Positions 51,639 to 60,113 of a stretch of DNA of 64,000 nt are shown piece by piece. This stretch comes from Clostridia bacterium (GTDB taxonomy: Bacteria; Bacillota; DTU025), in the NCBI GenBank assembly GCA_034926675.1, contig JAYFQW010000001.1:124001-188000 (forward strand), given 5' to 3'. Every line of letters starts with the position of its first letter. Within the stretch, counting starts at the first letter, position 1. Position numbers and translations under genes: made by a program. The notes under the pieces were generated by a model. It did no database searches. It was not told the DNA's origin and saw only the letters and a list, made by a program, of their open reading frames with translations.

Positions 51639-52949
51639 ATGGCGAAACCCCTGGTTGCGATTGTCGGGCGTCCCAATGTGGGAAAATCTGCCCTGTTCAA
51701 CAGGATCATCAGAAGCAGAGTGTCGATCGTGGATGACTCGCCTGGAATCACCCGTGATCGCATATACGGTGATGCAGAGTGGTGTGGCCGCACGTTCGCA
51801 GTTGTGGATACTGGGGGCATTGAGACAGATCCTCCGAACGATATCTCGGCCAAGATGCGCGTCCAGGCTGAACTCGCCATCGCCCAGGCGGATGTGCTCG
51901 TATTCGTTGTCGATTCCAGATGCGGAATCACCTCCGAGGATCAGGAGGTGGCCAACATTCTCCGGAGGGCCAGAAAGCCGGTGGTGGTGGCTGCCAACAA
52001 AGTGGATGATCCGCGGCACTTCGACTACGGCCTCTACGCGCTCGGACTCGGAGAGCCGATTGCGGTGTCAGCTGTGCACGGGATCGGAATCGGCGATCTG
52101 CTCGATGCTATCGCAGATGGTTTCCCCGAGAAGGCCGCTTTGGATGAGGCCGAGGATGAGCGCATACGCATAGCCGTCATAGGCAGGCCGAACGTGGGTA
52201 AGTCGTCGATTGTCAACAGGATACTTGGTGAAGAGAGATCCATTGTGAGCGATTTACCCGGCACTACCAGAGACGCGATTGACTCCTCATTTGAGTTCGA
52301 GGGTGAGCAGTATGCCATTGTAGATACTGCAGGGATTCGCAAACATTCGAAGGTATCGGAATCCGTGGAGAGATACTCGGTTCTGAGAGCGCTCCGAGCA
52401 GTCGACAGGTGTGACGTGGCAGTCACGGTGCTGGACGGCACTGAGGACCCGGCCACACAGGACACCAAGATTGCGGGATACGCCCATGATGCTGGAAAAG
52501 CGGCAGTCATAGCAGTGAACAAGTGGGATATCGTTGAGCGGAAAGATGCGACGGCGCGGGAATATGAAAGCAAAGTGCGGGACCTGTTGCAGTTCATGCC
52601 ATATGCGCCTGTCGTCTTCGTTTCTGCCATAACAGGGCGCAGGATCTCGAAACTGCTTGAGACCATCTGCACATGCGCTGGTCAGCATCGGAGGCGAGTC
52701 CAGACATCTCTTGTCAACAAGGTGATTGAAGACGCAGTGCTCCGCAATCCTCCACCAGATGAAAAGGGCAAACAGATCCGGATACTATATGCCGCCCAGG
52801 TGAGCGCCAAGCCGCCCCGGTTCGTTGTGTTCTCCAACTACCCGGAGTACATACACTTCTCATATAAGCGGTTCCTTGAGAATGTCCTCCGCGATTCGTT
52901 CGAGTTCGTGGGCACGCCCATTGAGATCGCTCTGAAGCGAAGAGAATAG
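51639..52949 (+). CDS. der: Ribosome biogenesis GTPase Der (EngA)
   Basis: A 436-residue tandem GTPase. First G domain: GRPNVGKS (10-17), DTGG and ANKVD. Second: GRPNVGKS (182-189), DLPGTTRDAID, DTAGIRKHSK and NKWD. C-terminal KH-like domain ends in FSNYPEYIHFSYKRFLENVLRDSFEFVGTPIEI. Der is needed for maturation of the 50S subunit. Translationally coupled to the DUF512 gene and 21 bp before plsY, a widespread order. Confidence 0.96.
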   Translation: MAKPLVAIVGRPNVGKSALFNRIIRSRVSIVDDSPGITRDRIYGDAEWCGRTFAVVDTGGIETDPPNDISAKMRVQAELAIAQADVLVFVVDSRCGITSEDQEVANILRRARKPVVVAANKVDDPRHFDYGLYALGLGEPIAVSAVHGIGIGDLLDAIADGFPEKAALDEAEDERIRIAVIGRPNVGKSSIVNRILGEERSIVSDLPGTTRDAIDSSFEFEGEQYAIVDTAGIRKHSKVSESVERYSVLRALRAVDRCDVAVTVLDGTEDPATQDTKIAGYAHDAGKAAVIAVNKWDIVERKDATAREYESKVRDLLQFMPYAPVVFVSAITGRRISKLLETICTCAGQHRRRVQTSLVNKVIEDAVLRNPPPDEKGKQIRILYAAQVSAKPPRFVVFSNYPEYIHFSYKRFLENVLRDSFEFVGTPIEIALKRRE

Positions 52950-52970
52950 ACCTCGGAGGGAAGTCACCCA

Positions 52971-53570
52971 ATGAATCTCCGTTCTGCGCTGCTTATCCTT
53001 GGCAGCTACCTTCTCGGCTCTATCCCGTTCGGCGTCATCCTCGGAAAACTCATCGTAGGAGTGGATGTGCGGGCGTACGGAAGTGGAAACACCGGTGCAA
53101 CCAATGTCCTGAGGACTCTGGGCTTCGGATTCGCCTTTGCCACATTCCTGCTGGACGCGGGGAAAGGCGCCATTGTCGCCTACTCGGCGCGAGCCCTCAT
53201 GTTGCCTGTTGCACAGGTCGGCATGGCAGGGATCGCTGTTGTGGCCGGGCATGATTGGCCTGTGTTCTTGGGATTCAAGGGCGGCAAAGGCATAGCCGCC
53301 ACCTTTGGATTCCTCATGGTGGCGTCGCCACTGGTAGGCCTCACTTTTGCCCTCGTGTGGCTCGCAGTGGTCGTCCCCACTAGGTATGCATCGCTTGGCT
53401 CGATCGTGGCTTCGATCGCGGCGCCCATCGTTGCCTACTTCGTTACGTCATCAGTGCAGATGCCACTGGCATGTGCCGTGCTTGCGGTTCTTGCGGTGTG
53501 GAGGCACAGATCCAACATATCGAGGCTATTGTCGGGCACTGAACGCAAGTTCGGAGAACGCGTGCGCTAG
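52971..53570 (+). CDS. plsY: Glycerol-3-phosphate acyltransferase PlsY
   Basis: A 199-residue polytopic membrane protein with the PlsY motifs: LLGSIPFGVILGKLIVGVDVRAYGSGNTGATNVLRTLG (motif 1), AGHDWPVFLGFKGGKGIAATFGF (motif 2) and VVPTRYASLGSIVASI (motif 3). It transfers the acyl group from acyl-phosphate to glycerol-3-phosphate, the first step of phospholipid synthesis in most bacteria. Five membrane segments are apparent. Confidence 0.95.
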   Translation: MNLRSALLILGSYLLGSIPFGVILGKLIVGVDVRAYGSGNTGATNVLRTLGFGFAFATFLLDAGKGAIVAYSARALMLPVAQVGMAGIAVVAGHDWPVFLGFKGGKGIAATFGFLMVASPLVGLTFALVWLAVVVPTRYASLGSIVASIAAPIVAYFVTSSVQMPLACAVLAVLAVWRHRSNISRLLSGTERKFGERVR

Positions 53571-53643
53571 GGGCGGCAGGAATCGAGCTCAGGCTCGTCG
53601 AATCTCAAATGTGGATCTCGCCCGTTGGCGCAGAACGTCGGGG

Positions 53644-54552
53644 GTGCCCGAAGTGCGTGTATCTCCTCCAGAGTGCGACCGGATCAAGTCGCTAGTCGAG
53701 CAGCTGGAACTGCTTGAGCAGGACCTCTCCAGAGTGGCGCCGAGCGACCGCGACAATGCTGTCGAGCAGGTTGCCTCCGTAAGGGCGGAACTGCTCGATC
53801 TTCTTTCTGATATCCTGATTGCCGGTGACGATTCCATGCGCCGCACAGCTGCTTACGGCCTGTCGAAGCTGCAGGACGCGCGGTGCGTGCCACTTCTCAT
53901 AGGAGCGTTGTCCGATTCCGATGAGACTGTTCGCGGGTGGGCTGCTGAGGGGCTAGCGGCGTCGAAGAACTCCGTTGCACTAACACCCCTAGTTCGCGCG
54001 CTGCGCGATGAGAGTGTGTACGTATACTACAGCGCGTGCAGTGGGCTCAAAGCGATCCGGTCGGATGATCTTTGGCCTCTTCTGCAGCAGGAACTGCAGT
54101 CGCCCCAATCCTTCGTCCGCAAGAGGGTCATCAAGCTCCTTGGAGACCTGCGCGAACACCGCGCCCTGCCTCAGATAATGGAGTATGCCTGTGACGACGA
54201 GGACGCGGGCGCCCGATATGAGGCCGTGGAAGCCCTGCGCAAGATCGGCGATAGGCGTGCAGTCGATACCCTCGTATCATGCCTGGAGGATGAGTCACAC
54301 GAGGTGCGCTGTGGCGCGATTCAGGCACTTCGGTGGATGGGAGATTCCCGCGCTGTGGAATCGCTCATCAGGGTATGCCTAGAAAATGAGGACCTCAGGC
54401 TCCTCTCCATTCAGGCCTTGCGCGACATAGCAGGCGACGAGGCAATAGGCCCTGTAGTCCAGGCTCTGCATCGCATGAGGGAGCTCGTAAGATCCACAGC
54501 CGATAAGGTTCTGAGCCGCACAGATGCTGAACATGATACAACAGCTGGCTAG
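53644..54552 (+). CDS. HEAT-repeat protein
   Basis: A ~302-residue protein (GTG 53644; GTG 53653 with GGGGGTG upstream is also possible, and longer starts reach into plsY). After a coiled-coil-prone stretch (IKSLVEQLELLEQDLSRVAPSDRDNAVEQVASVRAELLDLL) there are about six HEAT/PBS-lyase-like repeats, e.g. RRTAAYGLSKLQDARCVPLLIGALSDSDETVRGWAAEGLAA and ARYEAVEALRKIGDRRAVDTLVSCLEDESHEVR. Such repeats mediate protein binding. No enzymatic domain is present and the partner is unknown. Composition resembles its neighbours. Confidence 0.8.
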   Translation: MPEVRVSPPECDRIKSLVEQLELLEQDLSRVAPSDRDNAVEQVASVRAELLDLLSDILIAGDDSMRRTAAYGLSKLQDARCVPLLIGALSDSDETVRGWAAEGLAASKNSVALTPLVRALRDESVYVYYSACSGLKAIRSDDLWPLLQQELQSPQSFVRKRVIKLLGDLREHRALPQIMEYACDDEDAGARYEAVEALRKIGDRRAVDTLVSCLEDESHEVRCGAIQALRWMGDSRAVESLIRVCLENEDLRLLSIQALRDIAGDEAIGPVVQALHRMRELVRSTADKVLSRTDAEHDTTAG

Positions 54553-54581
54553 AGGAATTATGGGGAGGAAGCATTGCCATC

Positions 54582-55250
54582 ATGTCCCTGTTCATTAGGA
54601 ACTCCTGGCTCCTCGGACTTGCCACAATACTTGGCGCCCTGGTTGGATTGGAGCGCGAGAAACAGGGCAAGTCAGCAGGCCTTCGCACCCATTCCCTTGT
54701 GTGCCTTGGATCTGCACTGATCACCCTGGTTAGCATATATGGGTTCGGGCCCTATGCGGATGGGGTAAGGGATCCAGCCAGAGTTGCTGCGCAGATAGTA
54801 AGCGGAATTGGTTTCCTCGGCGCTGGAACCATAATGCGGGAGGGCGCCAACATCAAGGGGCTCACGACTGCTGCGAGCCTATGGACTACCGCAGGCATCG
54901 GCCTGGCAATCGGGGCGGGCCTGGTCGTTCCCGCAGTTGTCGCGACCGCCTTTGTAGAGATCGTACTGGTCGTAATGGGGAAGGTAGAGCGAAGGTTCAT
55001 CGGTCGCAAGCAAGCCTTCATGAGAGTAGTAGCGGTGGACCGCCCAGGCCTGCTTGGTGAAATCGCGACTTGCGTGGGCGAGTGCAACATGAACATCCTG
55101 GCCACCGATCTCACCCTCGACCGTGAGAATGCCCTTGTCACCATAGACATAACCATGTCCACGAGCAACACCACTGCGACCCACAGCCAGCTCCTGCAGC
55201 ATCTGCTCTCGACTCCGGGGGTGCTCCGCGCCGAGCTGGACAACTGGTAG
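54582..55250 (+). CDS. MgtC/SapB-family membrane protein with C-terminal ACT-like domain
   Basis: A 222-residue protein. The N-terminal half is the MgtC core: LGLATILGALVGLEREKQGKSAGLRTHSLVCLGSALITLVSIYGF, then AAQIVSGIGFLGAGTIMREGANIKGLTTAASLWTTAGIGLAIGAG. The last ~75 residues (MRVVAVDRPGLLGEIATCVGECNMNILATDLTLDRENALVTIDITM) form an ACT domain, which may bind a small ligand. MgtC proteins are linked to magnesium limitation and to inhibition of ATP synthase in pathogens; the role in this organism is unknown. Confidence 0.88.
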   Translation: MSLFIRNSWLLGLATILGALVGLEREKQGKSAGLRTHSLVCLGSALITLVSIYGFGPYADGVRDPARVAAQIVSGIGFLGAGTIMREGANIKGLTTAASLWTTAGIGLAIGAGLVVPAVVATAFVEIVLVVMGKVERRFIGRKQAFMRVVAVDRPGLLGEIATCVGECNMNILATDLTLDRENALVTIDITMSTSNTTATHSQLLQHLLSTPGVLRAELDNW

Positions 55251-55275
55251 GGGACGCCACAAGGAGGCACTTGGC

Positions 55276-56037
55276 ATATTCAAGGCACTCATCTCGAACG
55301 ACGACGGAATATGGGCGCCGGGTCTTGCCGCACTTGCTCGAGCAGTGGTGGAGGTTTCTGGCGAGGTATGGGTGTGCGCGCCGGACGGCGAGCGCAGCGC
55401 AATCAGCCACGGGCTTACCATGGGCAGCCCAATCAGAGCCGCCTTGGTGGAACTGCCTGGCCTTTCAGTGGACGCCTGGGCTGTGAGCGGCACCCCAGCG
55501 GATTGCGTGAAACTTGCCCTTGATGAGCTCCTGCCGTGCCGTCCTGATATAGTCATGGCAGGCGTCAACCGAGGGCCCAATCTTGGGACTGACATCGTCT
55601 ACTCAGGGACTGTGGCTGCCGCCGCGGAAGGAGCATTCGCAGGGATTCCGTCCATTGCGGTGTCCACTGCCTCATATGATCCCATTGAGTTCGCGAATGC
55701 CGCCACGGCAGGGGCGATGCTTGCCGCCTTCACAGTGAAACACGGGATTCCACGCGGGGTCATGTTGAATGTGAATGTGCCCGATTACTGGGATGGAAAG
55801 GCAATCGAGCCCACCCGCATGGGCGTGCTCCAATACAGCAACATATTCGACAAGCGGACCGATCCTAGGGGCAGGGCATACTACTGGCTGTGTGGGGATC
55901 CTGTGAAACCCGACCTGGAAGCGGGCCTCGACACAGAGGCCGTGAGCCGCGGATCAGTATCGGTGACTCCGATAAGATTCGAGCTGACCGATGAGAGCAC
56001 CCTGGATGCCCTCCGGAAATGGGACATCTGCACCTAG
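55276..56037 (+). CDS. surE: 5'/3'-nucleotidase SurE, apparently initiating at ATA
   Basis: A 253-residue protein beginning IFKALISNDDGIWAPGLAALARAVVEVSGEVWVCAPDGERSAISHGLT, which is the SurE N-terminus with the metal-binding NDD motif. No ATG, GTG or TTG occurs in frame before this segment; the first would be GTG 55345, which would delete the active site. A perfect SD AAGGAGG (55261-55267) stands 8 nt before ATA 55276, so initiation at AUA is inferred. A one-base error or frameshift near 55271 (TTG in the next frame) is the alternative. Further motifs: SGTPADCVKLAL and VMAGVNRGPNLGTDIVYSGTVAAAAEGAF. SurE removes phosphate from nucleoside 5'/3'-monophosphates. Confidence 0.85.
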   Translation: MFKALISNDDGIWAPGLAALARAVVEVSGEVWVCAPDGERSAISHGLTMGSPIRAALVELPGLSVDAWAVSGTPADCVKLALDELLPCRPDIVMAGVNRGPNLGTDIVYSGTVAAAAEGAFAGIPSIAVSTASYDPIEFANAATAGAMLAAFTVKHGIPRGVMLNVNVPDYWDGKAIEPTRMGVLQYSNIFDKRTDPRGRAYYWLCGDPVKPDLEAGLDTEAVSRGSVSVTPIRFELTDESTLDALRKWDICT

Positions 56038-56066
56038 GAGCGCATACGATACACAGGGGTGTTCGC

Positions 56067-56276
56067 GTGGCATCTCAGCTGATGTTGGCCTCTGTGTTGA
56101 CGATGCTGATCATATTCGCAGTTATCTGGGCGAAATCCGGTGACGTTCACGGCGGCTCTGGTCACGCGATTCTCGCCCGGGGATTCTTGGTCGTTGCGGG
56201 CCTATGTTACATCCTGCTCGTGTGCAAGACATCTGCAATGGTGCTCAGGCAGGTATTCCAGCGCTGGCCCAGATAG
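56067..56276 (+). CDS. Small membrane protein, function unknown
   Basis: A ~69-residue protein (GTG 56067; longer in-frame starts to 56019 overlap surE). Two hydrophobic segments, LMLASVLTMLIIFAVIWA and FLVVAGLCYILLVCKTSAMVL, separated by a short Gly-rich loop. No recognised family. It lies between surE and ddl and is probably co-transcribed with them. Confidence 0.5.
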   Translation: MASQLMLASVLTMLIIFAVIWAKSGDVHGGSGHAILARGFLVVAGLCYILLVCKTSAMVLRQVFQRWPR

Positions 56277-56340
56277 GGCCGGCTATAACGATGAACAGGA
56301 ACAGGGGGGAGGCGCGCAGGACTGCCTGCGCGCATGCATT

Positions 56341-57282
56341 ATGGATTCAGGGAACCAGCCGTTGACGGTAGCGGTCTTGATGGGAGGCTCATCTTCTGAG
56401 CGGGAGATCTCGCTTATGTCTGGCCGGCAGGTGGTCGCGGCCTTAGGTCGGCTGGGCCACAGGGTGATTGAGGCGGACCCCAGCCATGGCGGTGTGGAGA
56501 AACTGATGTCGGAGCGGCCTGATGTCGCTTTCATTGCGATGCACGGGAGGCTTGGAGAGGATGGATGCATGCAGGGGCTTCTTGAGGTTCTCGGCATCCC
56601 CTACACAGGGTCATCCGTTCTGGGAAGCGCTCTTGCCATGGACAAGGCGGTATCCAAAGCGGTATTCTCGGCAGCCGGTGTGCCCACCCCTGGTTACGTG
56701 GTCCTGAACTCCCGTGACCCGCTGGATGCCTCGGCGGCCAGAGCAGTCGCGGAAATCGGCGTCCCATGCGTGGTAAAACCCTCCTGCCAGGGATCTACTG
56801 TTGGAATCACCATAGTGAAGAGCCGCCCCGCCCTGGGCGAGGCCATGAAGCTCGCATTCAGCTACGATCCTTTGGCAGTGGTGGAGAGATACGTCTTGGG
56901 AACAGAGGTCACCGTGGGAGTGCTAGGCAACGACGAGCTGAAGGCTCTGCCCGTGCTTGAGATCGTGCCCAAGAATGAGATGTACGACTGGGAATCCAAG
57001 TACACCCCTGGGATGTCGGAACACATCATCCCTGCGAGAATACCGGCGCAGGCGGACGCGGAATGCAGGAGGCTTGCGGTTAGGGCCCATTCGGCGCTCA
57101 AGTGCCATTCCTTCTCGAGGGTGGATATGATCGTAGAGCCATCCGGGCGCGTTTGGGTGCTGGAGGTCAACACTATTCCCGGGCTTACGGAGGTGAGCCT
57201 TCTTCCCGACGCAGCGAAAGCAGCCGGAATAACATTCGATCGGCTTGTTCAGCTGATGATAGACGGGGCTTTCAAGCGTTGA
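56341..57282 (+). CDS. ddl: D-alanine--D-alanine ligase
   Basis: A 313-residue ATP-grasp enzyme from ATG 56341 (MDSGNQPLTVAVLMGGSSSEREISLMSGRQVV), the family N-terminus. Motifs: FIAMHGRLGEDGCMQGLLEVLGIPYTGSSVLGSALAMDKAVSK, PCVVKPSCQGSTVGITIVKS, and LEVNTIPGLTEVSLLPDAAKAAGI. It makes D-Ala-D-Ala for peptidoglycan. MDKAVSK and the Ser-Ser loop are conventional. The SD is weak. An upstream in-frame extension (to 56140) runs through the small membrane gene and is rejected. Confidence 0.94.
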   Translation: MDSGNQPLTVAVLMGGSSSEREISLMSGRQVVAALGRLGHRVIEADPSHGGVEKLMSERPDVAFIAMHGRLGEDGCMQGLLEVLGIPYTGSSVLGSALAMDKAVSKAVFSAAGVPTPGYVVLNSRDPLDASAARAVAEIGVPCVVKPSCQGSTVGITIVKSRPALGEAMKLAFSYDPLAVVERYVLGTEVTVGVLGNDELKALPVLEIVPKNEMYDWESKYTPGMSEHIIPARIPAQADAECRRLAVRAHSALKCHSFSRVDMIVEPSGRVWVLEVNTIPGLTEVSLLPDAAKAAGITFDRLVQLMIDGAFKR

Positions 57283-57357
57283 CGACTACAGCCACATCGG
57301 TCTGGCGCTGTCCTTTTCACCAAGAATACGGTAGAATATGAAGGGATGCCGATAATC

Positions 57358-57383
57358 GGGCATGCCGCTTTCAGGGCATGCCC
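57358..57383 (+). repeat. Paired GGCATGCC palindromes before the activator gene
   Basis: GGGCATGCC at 57358-57366 and GGGCATGCCC at 57374-57383, 16 bp apart start to start; together they also form an inverted repeat around CTTT-rich GCTTTCA. They lie 25 bp before the predicted start of the sigma-54 activator. The same GCATGCCC core recurs in the inverted repeat at 58935, so they are candidate binding sites for autoregulation. Confidence 0.4.
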
Positions 57384-57408
57384 CCGCTGCAAAGGGGGGT
57401 GGAGTCAG

Positions 57409-58923
57409 ATGCGGGATGCTCCCGTCGATCTCGAGCACCTCTCTGCAGACCTTCGCGTGGTGCTCGACTCCATAAACGAGGGAATCCACATAGTGGACAC
57501 CTCCGGTGTTACTGTCTTTTACAACAAGGTCGCCGCGGTTCTCGACTACCTCGACCCGTCGGAGGTGGTAGGGAAGCATATCCTGTCGGTGTTCCCGTCA
57601 CTCTCGGAAGACACAAGCACACTCCTGTCAGTGCTTCGAACTGGGCGCCCATCTCAAGTCAGGCAGCAAACGTTCCGCAATTTCAAGGACAACACCATTA
57701 CAACCCTGAACTCAACACTCCCCATCTACGTTGGCGCGAAGCTCGTCGGCGCCATTGAGGTGTCGAAGGACGTTACTCTCGTGAAAGCCCTCGCTGAGCG
57801 CGTGGTGGATCTACAGGCGGAGCTATACGCGGCAAGGAACGGGCAGGAACGGGGCCGCACCGCCGGGCCGGGGCCTGACCGCGGCACTGCCAGGTACAGC
57901 TTCGATGACATGATCGCCGCAAGCCGCCAGATGCAGGACGTGATATTCCGAGCTCGGCGCGCGGCCGCTGGCCAGTCGCCGGTGCTTGTTTTCGGAGAGA
58001 CGGGCACTGGCAAGGAGTTGGTTGTCCAGTCGATACACAATGCATCTCCGCGTGCATCAAAACCTTTTGTCGCTCAGAACTGCGCTGCCCTTCCGGGAAC
58101 GCTTCTCGAAGGGATTCTCTTCGGCACCGCCAAAGGCGCCTTCACAGGGGCTGAGAACCGCCCGGGCCTGTTTGAGGTGGCAAACGGGGGCGCCATGTTC
58201 CTTGATGAGGTTGACGCCATGCCCCTCTCGCTCCAGGCCAAGCTGCTCCGGGTGATACAGGAGGGCGCACTGCGAAGGATAGGAGAATCCGCAGAGCGCA
58301 GGATCGATGTCAGGCTCCTCTCATCGATGTCGTCGAACCCCATGTCCGCAGTGGAGCGCGGGCTTGTCAGGCGCGATCTCTTCTTCAGAATAGGAGTGAT
58401 CGTAATCGAGATCCCCCCCCTACGCGACAGGCGCGACGATATCCCGGCGCTCACATCCCACTTCATCTCCAGGTATGCGACTCAGTTCGGTGTCGATGTG
58501 CGTGGCATGACTTCTGCAGCTATGGACCTGTTCATGCGCCATCCCTGGCAGGGCAACATCCGCGAGCTTCAGCATGCCATAGAAGCGGCGGTTCAGCTGT
58601 CACAGGGGCAGCTCATCGGCATTGAGCATCTTCCTTCTCACTTCGATGACATCCGCGGCAGTGAAAAGAGCCATCGGGGCGCAGCAGCAGCCGCTGCAGC
58701 CGCTGCCGCTGCTGCCCAAACGAGTGAACTCCGCGCCGCTGATAGCCTATCTCCCGCTTTGGCGCCGTCACTGAGGCAGCTTGAGGAGGAGATGCTCCGA
58801 TCCGCCCTCCACATGTCAAAGGGAAACGTATCTGCCGCAGCGCGCCGTCTTGGCGTCCCTCGTCAGACACTTCAGCACAAGCTCAAGAGGTTGGGCATAG
58901 ACTCGGGCAAAGCAGCGGACTGA
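57409..58923 (+). CDS. Sigma-54-dependent transcriptional activator with PAS domain
   Basis: A 504-residue protein from ATG 57409. N-terminal PAS domain (~12-115; LRVVLDSINEGIHIVDTSGVTVFYNKVAAVLDYL), AAA+ domain with Walker A GETGTGKE (196-203), the sigma-54 contact loop GAFTGA (243-248), Walker B MFLDEVD and FRIGVIVIEIPPLRDRRDDI, a 12-Ala tract (425-436), and a Fis-type HTH (MSKGNVSAAARRLGVPRQTLQHKLKRLGI). It resembles RocR/PrdR-class activators of amino-acid catabolism. A near-consensus sigma-54 promoter stands 80 bp downstream, before the lysine genes, so it is likely their activator; the PAS domain may sense a ligand. No receiver domain is present. Confidence 0.93.
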   Translation: MRDAPVDLEHLSADLRVVLDSINEGIHIVDTSGVTVFYNKVAAVLDYLDPSEVVGKHILSVFPSLSEDTSTLLSVLRTGRPSQVRQQTFRNFKDNTITTLNSTLPIYVGAKLVGAIEVSKDVTLVKALAERVVDLQAELYAARNGQERGRTAGPGPDRGTARYSFDDMIAASRQMQDVIFRARRAAAGQSPVLVFGETGTGKELVVQSIHNASPRASKPFVAQNCAALPGTLLEGILFGTAKGAFTGAENRPGLFEVANGGAMFLDEVDAMPLSLQAKLLRVIQEGALRRIGESAERRIDVRLLSSMSSNPMSAVERGLVRRDLFFRIGVIVIEIPPLRDRRDDIPALTSHFISRYATQFGVDVRGMTSAAMDLFMRHPWQGNIRELQHAIEAAVQLSQGQLIGIEHLPSHFDDIRGSEKSHRGAAAAAAAAAAAAQTSELRAADSLSPALAPSLRQLEEEMLRSALHMSKGNVSAAARRLGVPRQTLQHKLKRLGIDSGKAAD

Positions 58924-58934
58924 CCTGCCGACGC

Positions 58935-58967
58935 TTGGGCGCATGCCCATTATTGGGCAGCACCCAA
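58935..58967 (+). promoter_or_regulatory. Inverted repeat, candidate activator-binding site or terminator
   Basis: TTGGGCGCATGCCCA (58935-58949), TTAT, TGGGCAGCACCCAA (58954-58967). Outer arms TTGGG/CCCAA and inner arms TGCCCA/TGGGCA pair, with a bulge between. Its centre is ~78 bp upstream of the expected sigma-54 start. No T-run follows, which favours an upstream activating sequence over a terminator of the activator gene. Confidence 0.5.
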
Positions 58968-59002
58968 ACCAAGCCAAGCAGGGCATCTTCTGAGCGTAGC
59001 GT

Positions 59003-59018
59003 TGGCATGGCTCTTGCG
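59003..59018 (+). promoter_or_regulatory. Sigma-54 (-24/-12) promoter of the lysine-fermentation operon
   Basis: TGGCATG (59003-59009), GCTC, TTGCG (59014-59018). This is TGGCAyr-N4-TTGCw with the essential GG and GC dinucleotides at the right distance. Expected start is ~59029, some 28 nt before the kdd ATG. It directly follows the gene for a GAFTGA-containing activator. Confidence 0.8.
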
Positions 59019-59056
59019 AGAGTGTTGTTGACAAGACGAATCAGGAGGTGCGGACG

Positions 59057-60097
59057 ATGGCGAGAGGCTGCAAGTACGGAACTCACCGCGTGATGGAGCC
59101 AGCAGGGGTCATGCCTCAGGCGGCGTGGAAGATTGATAACACGATGACGATCCGCGACAACGAGATACTTGTGAAAGTCGAAACGTTGAACATCGACGCG
59201 GCGAGTTTCACTCAGATCAAGCAGGAGGCCGCAGGGGATGTTGGCCGAATCGGCGAGATCATGCTCGGGATCGTGGCGAAGCGCGGCAAGCATCACAATC
59301 CCGTTACAGGCTCAGGCGGGATGTTGATCGGGGCTATCGAAAAGGTCGGGTCGGACCTAGCTGGAGTGGTCGACCTCAAGGTTGGCGACAGAATTGCTAC
59401 ACTAGTCTCTCTCTCACTCACACCGCTCGTCATTGACAAGATCATCGCGGTGCATTCTGACACCGACCAGGTGGATATCGAAGGCCATGCCGTTCTGTTC
59501 GAGAGCGGAATATACGCGAAGCTCCCCAATGACATGCCTGCAAGCTTGGCCCTTGCAGTTCTGGATGTGGCCGGCGCTCCGGCACAAACAGCGAAGCTCG
59601 TGAAGCCAGGCGACGTAGTGCTCATAATCGGCGCGGGCGGCAAGTCCGGGCTGTTATGCATGTACGAAGCGCGTAAGCGCGCAGGCGTCACAGGCAAGGT
59701 GATCGCCCTTGCTCACTCCGCGGGCAGCAAGGCCAGAGCAGAGGCTACTGGCTGGGCAGATGTTGTTCTCCAGGGAGATGCCACAAAGCCACTCGACATC
59801 CTTCACATGGTGGAGAACGCGACAGGCGGACACTTGGCCGATGTGACGATCAACTGCGTCAACATCCCAGGCGCCGAGATGTCGTCGATACTTGCCACCC
59901 GTGAACTGGGGATCGTCTACTTCTTCAGCATGGCGACTAGCTTCACCGCCGCAGCCCTCGGGGCTGAGGGCGTTGGTCACGACGTTACCATGATCATTGG
60001 CAACGGCTACACTCGTGGGCATGCCGAGATCGCCCTGGCCGAACTCCGCGAAAGCGCGCAGCTTCGCCAGATCTTCGAAGAGCTCTACGCAAGATAG
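59057..60097 (+). CDS. kdd: L-erythro-3,5-diaminohexanoate dehydrogenase
   Basis: A 346-residue protein from ATG 59057 (AGGAGG 8 nt upstream; GTG 59048 overlaps the SD). It has the Kdd-type sequence [25 protein letters not shown], a zinc-free alcohol-dehydrogenase-like fold, and the NAD-binding loop [20 protein letters not shown]. The reaction oxidises (3S,5S)-3,5-diaminohexanoate to (S)-5-amino-3-oxohexanoate with NAD. The next genes for the earlier steps confirm the pathway. First gene behind the sigma-54 promoter. Confidence 0.92.
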   Translation: MARGCKYGTHRVMEPAGVMPQAAWKIDNTMTIRDNEILVKVETLNIDAASFTQIKQEAAGDVGRIGEIMLGIVAKRGKHHNPVTGSGGMLIGAIEKVGSDLAGVVDLKVGDRIATLVSLSLTPLVIDKIIAVHSDTDQVDIEGHAVLFESGIYAKLPNDMPASLALAVLDVAGAPAQTAKLVKPGDVVLIIGAGGKSGLLCMYEARKRAGVTGKVIALAHSAGSKARAEATGWADVVLQGDATKPLDILHMVENATGGHLADVTINCVNIPGAEMSSILATRELGIVYFFSMATSFTAAALGAEGVGHDVTMIIGNGYTRGHAEIALAELRESAQLRQIFEELYAR

Positions 60098-60113
60098 CAG
60101 GGAGGCGGGCGCC

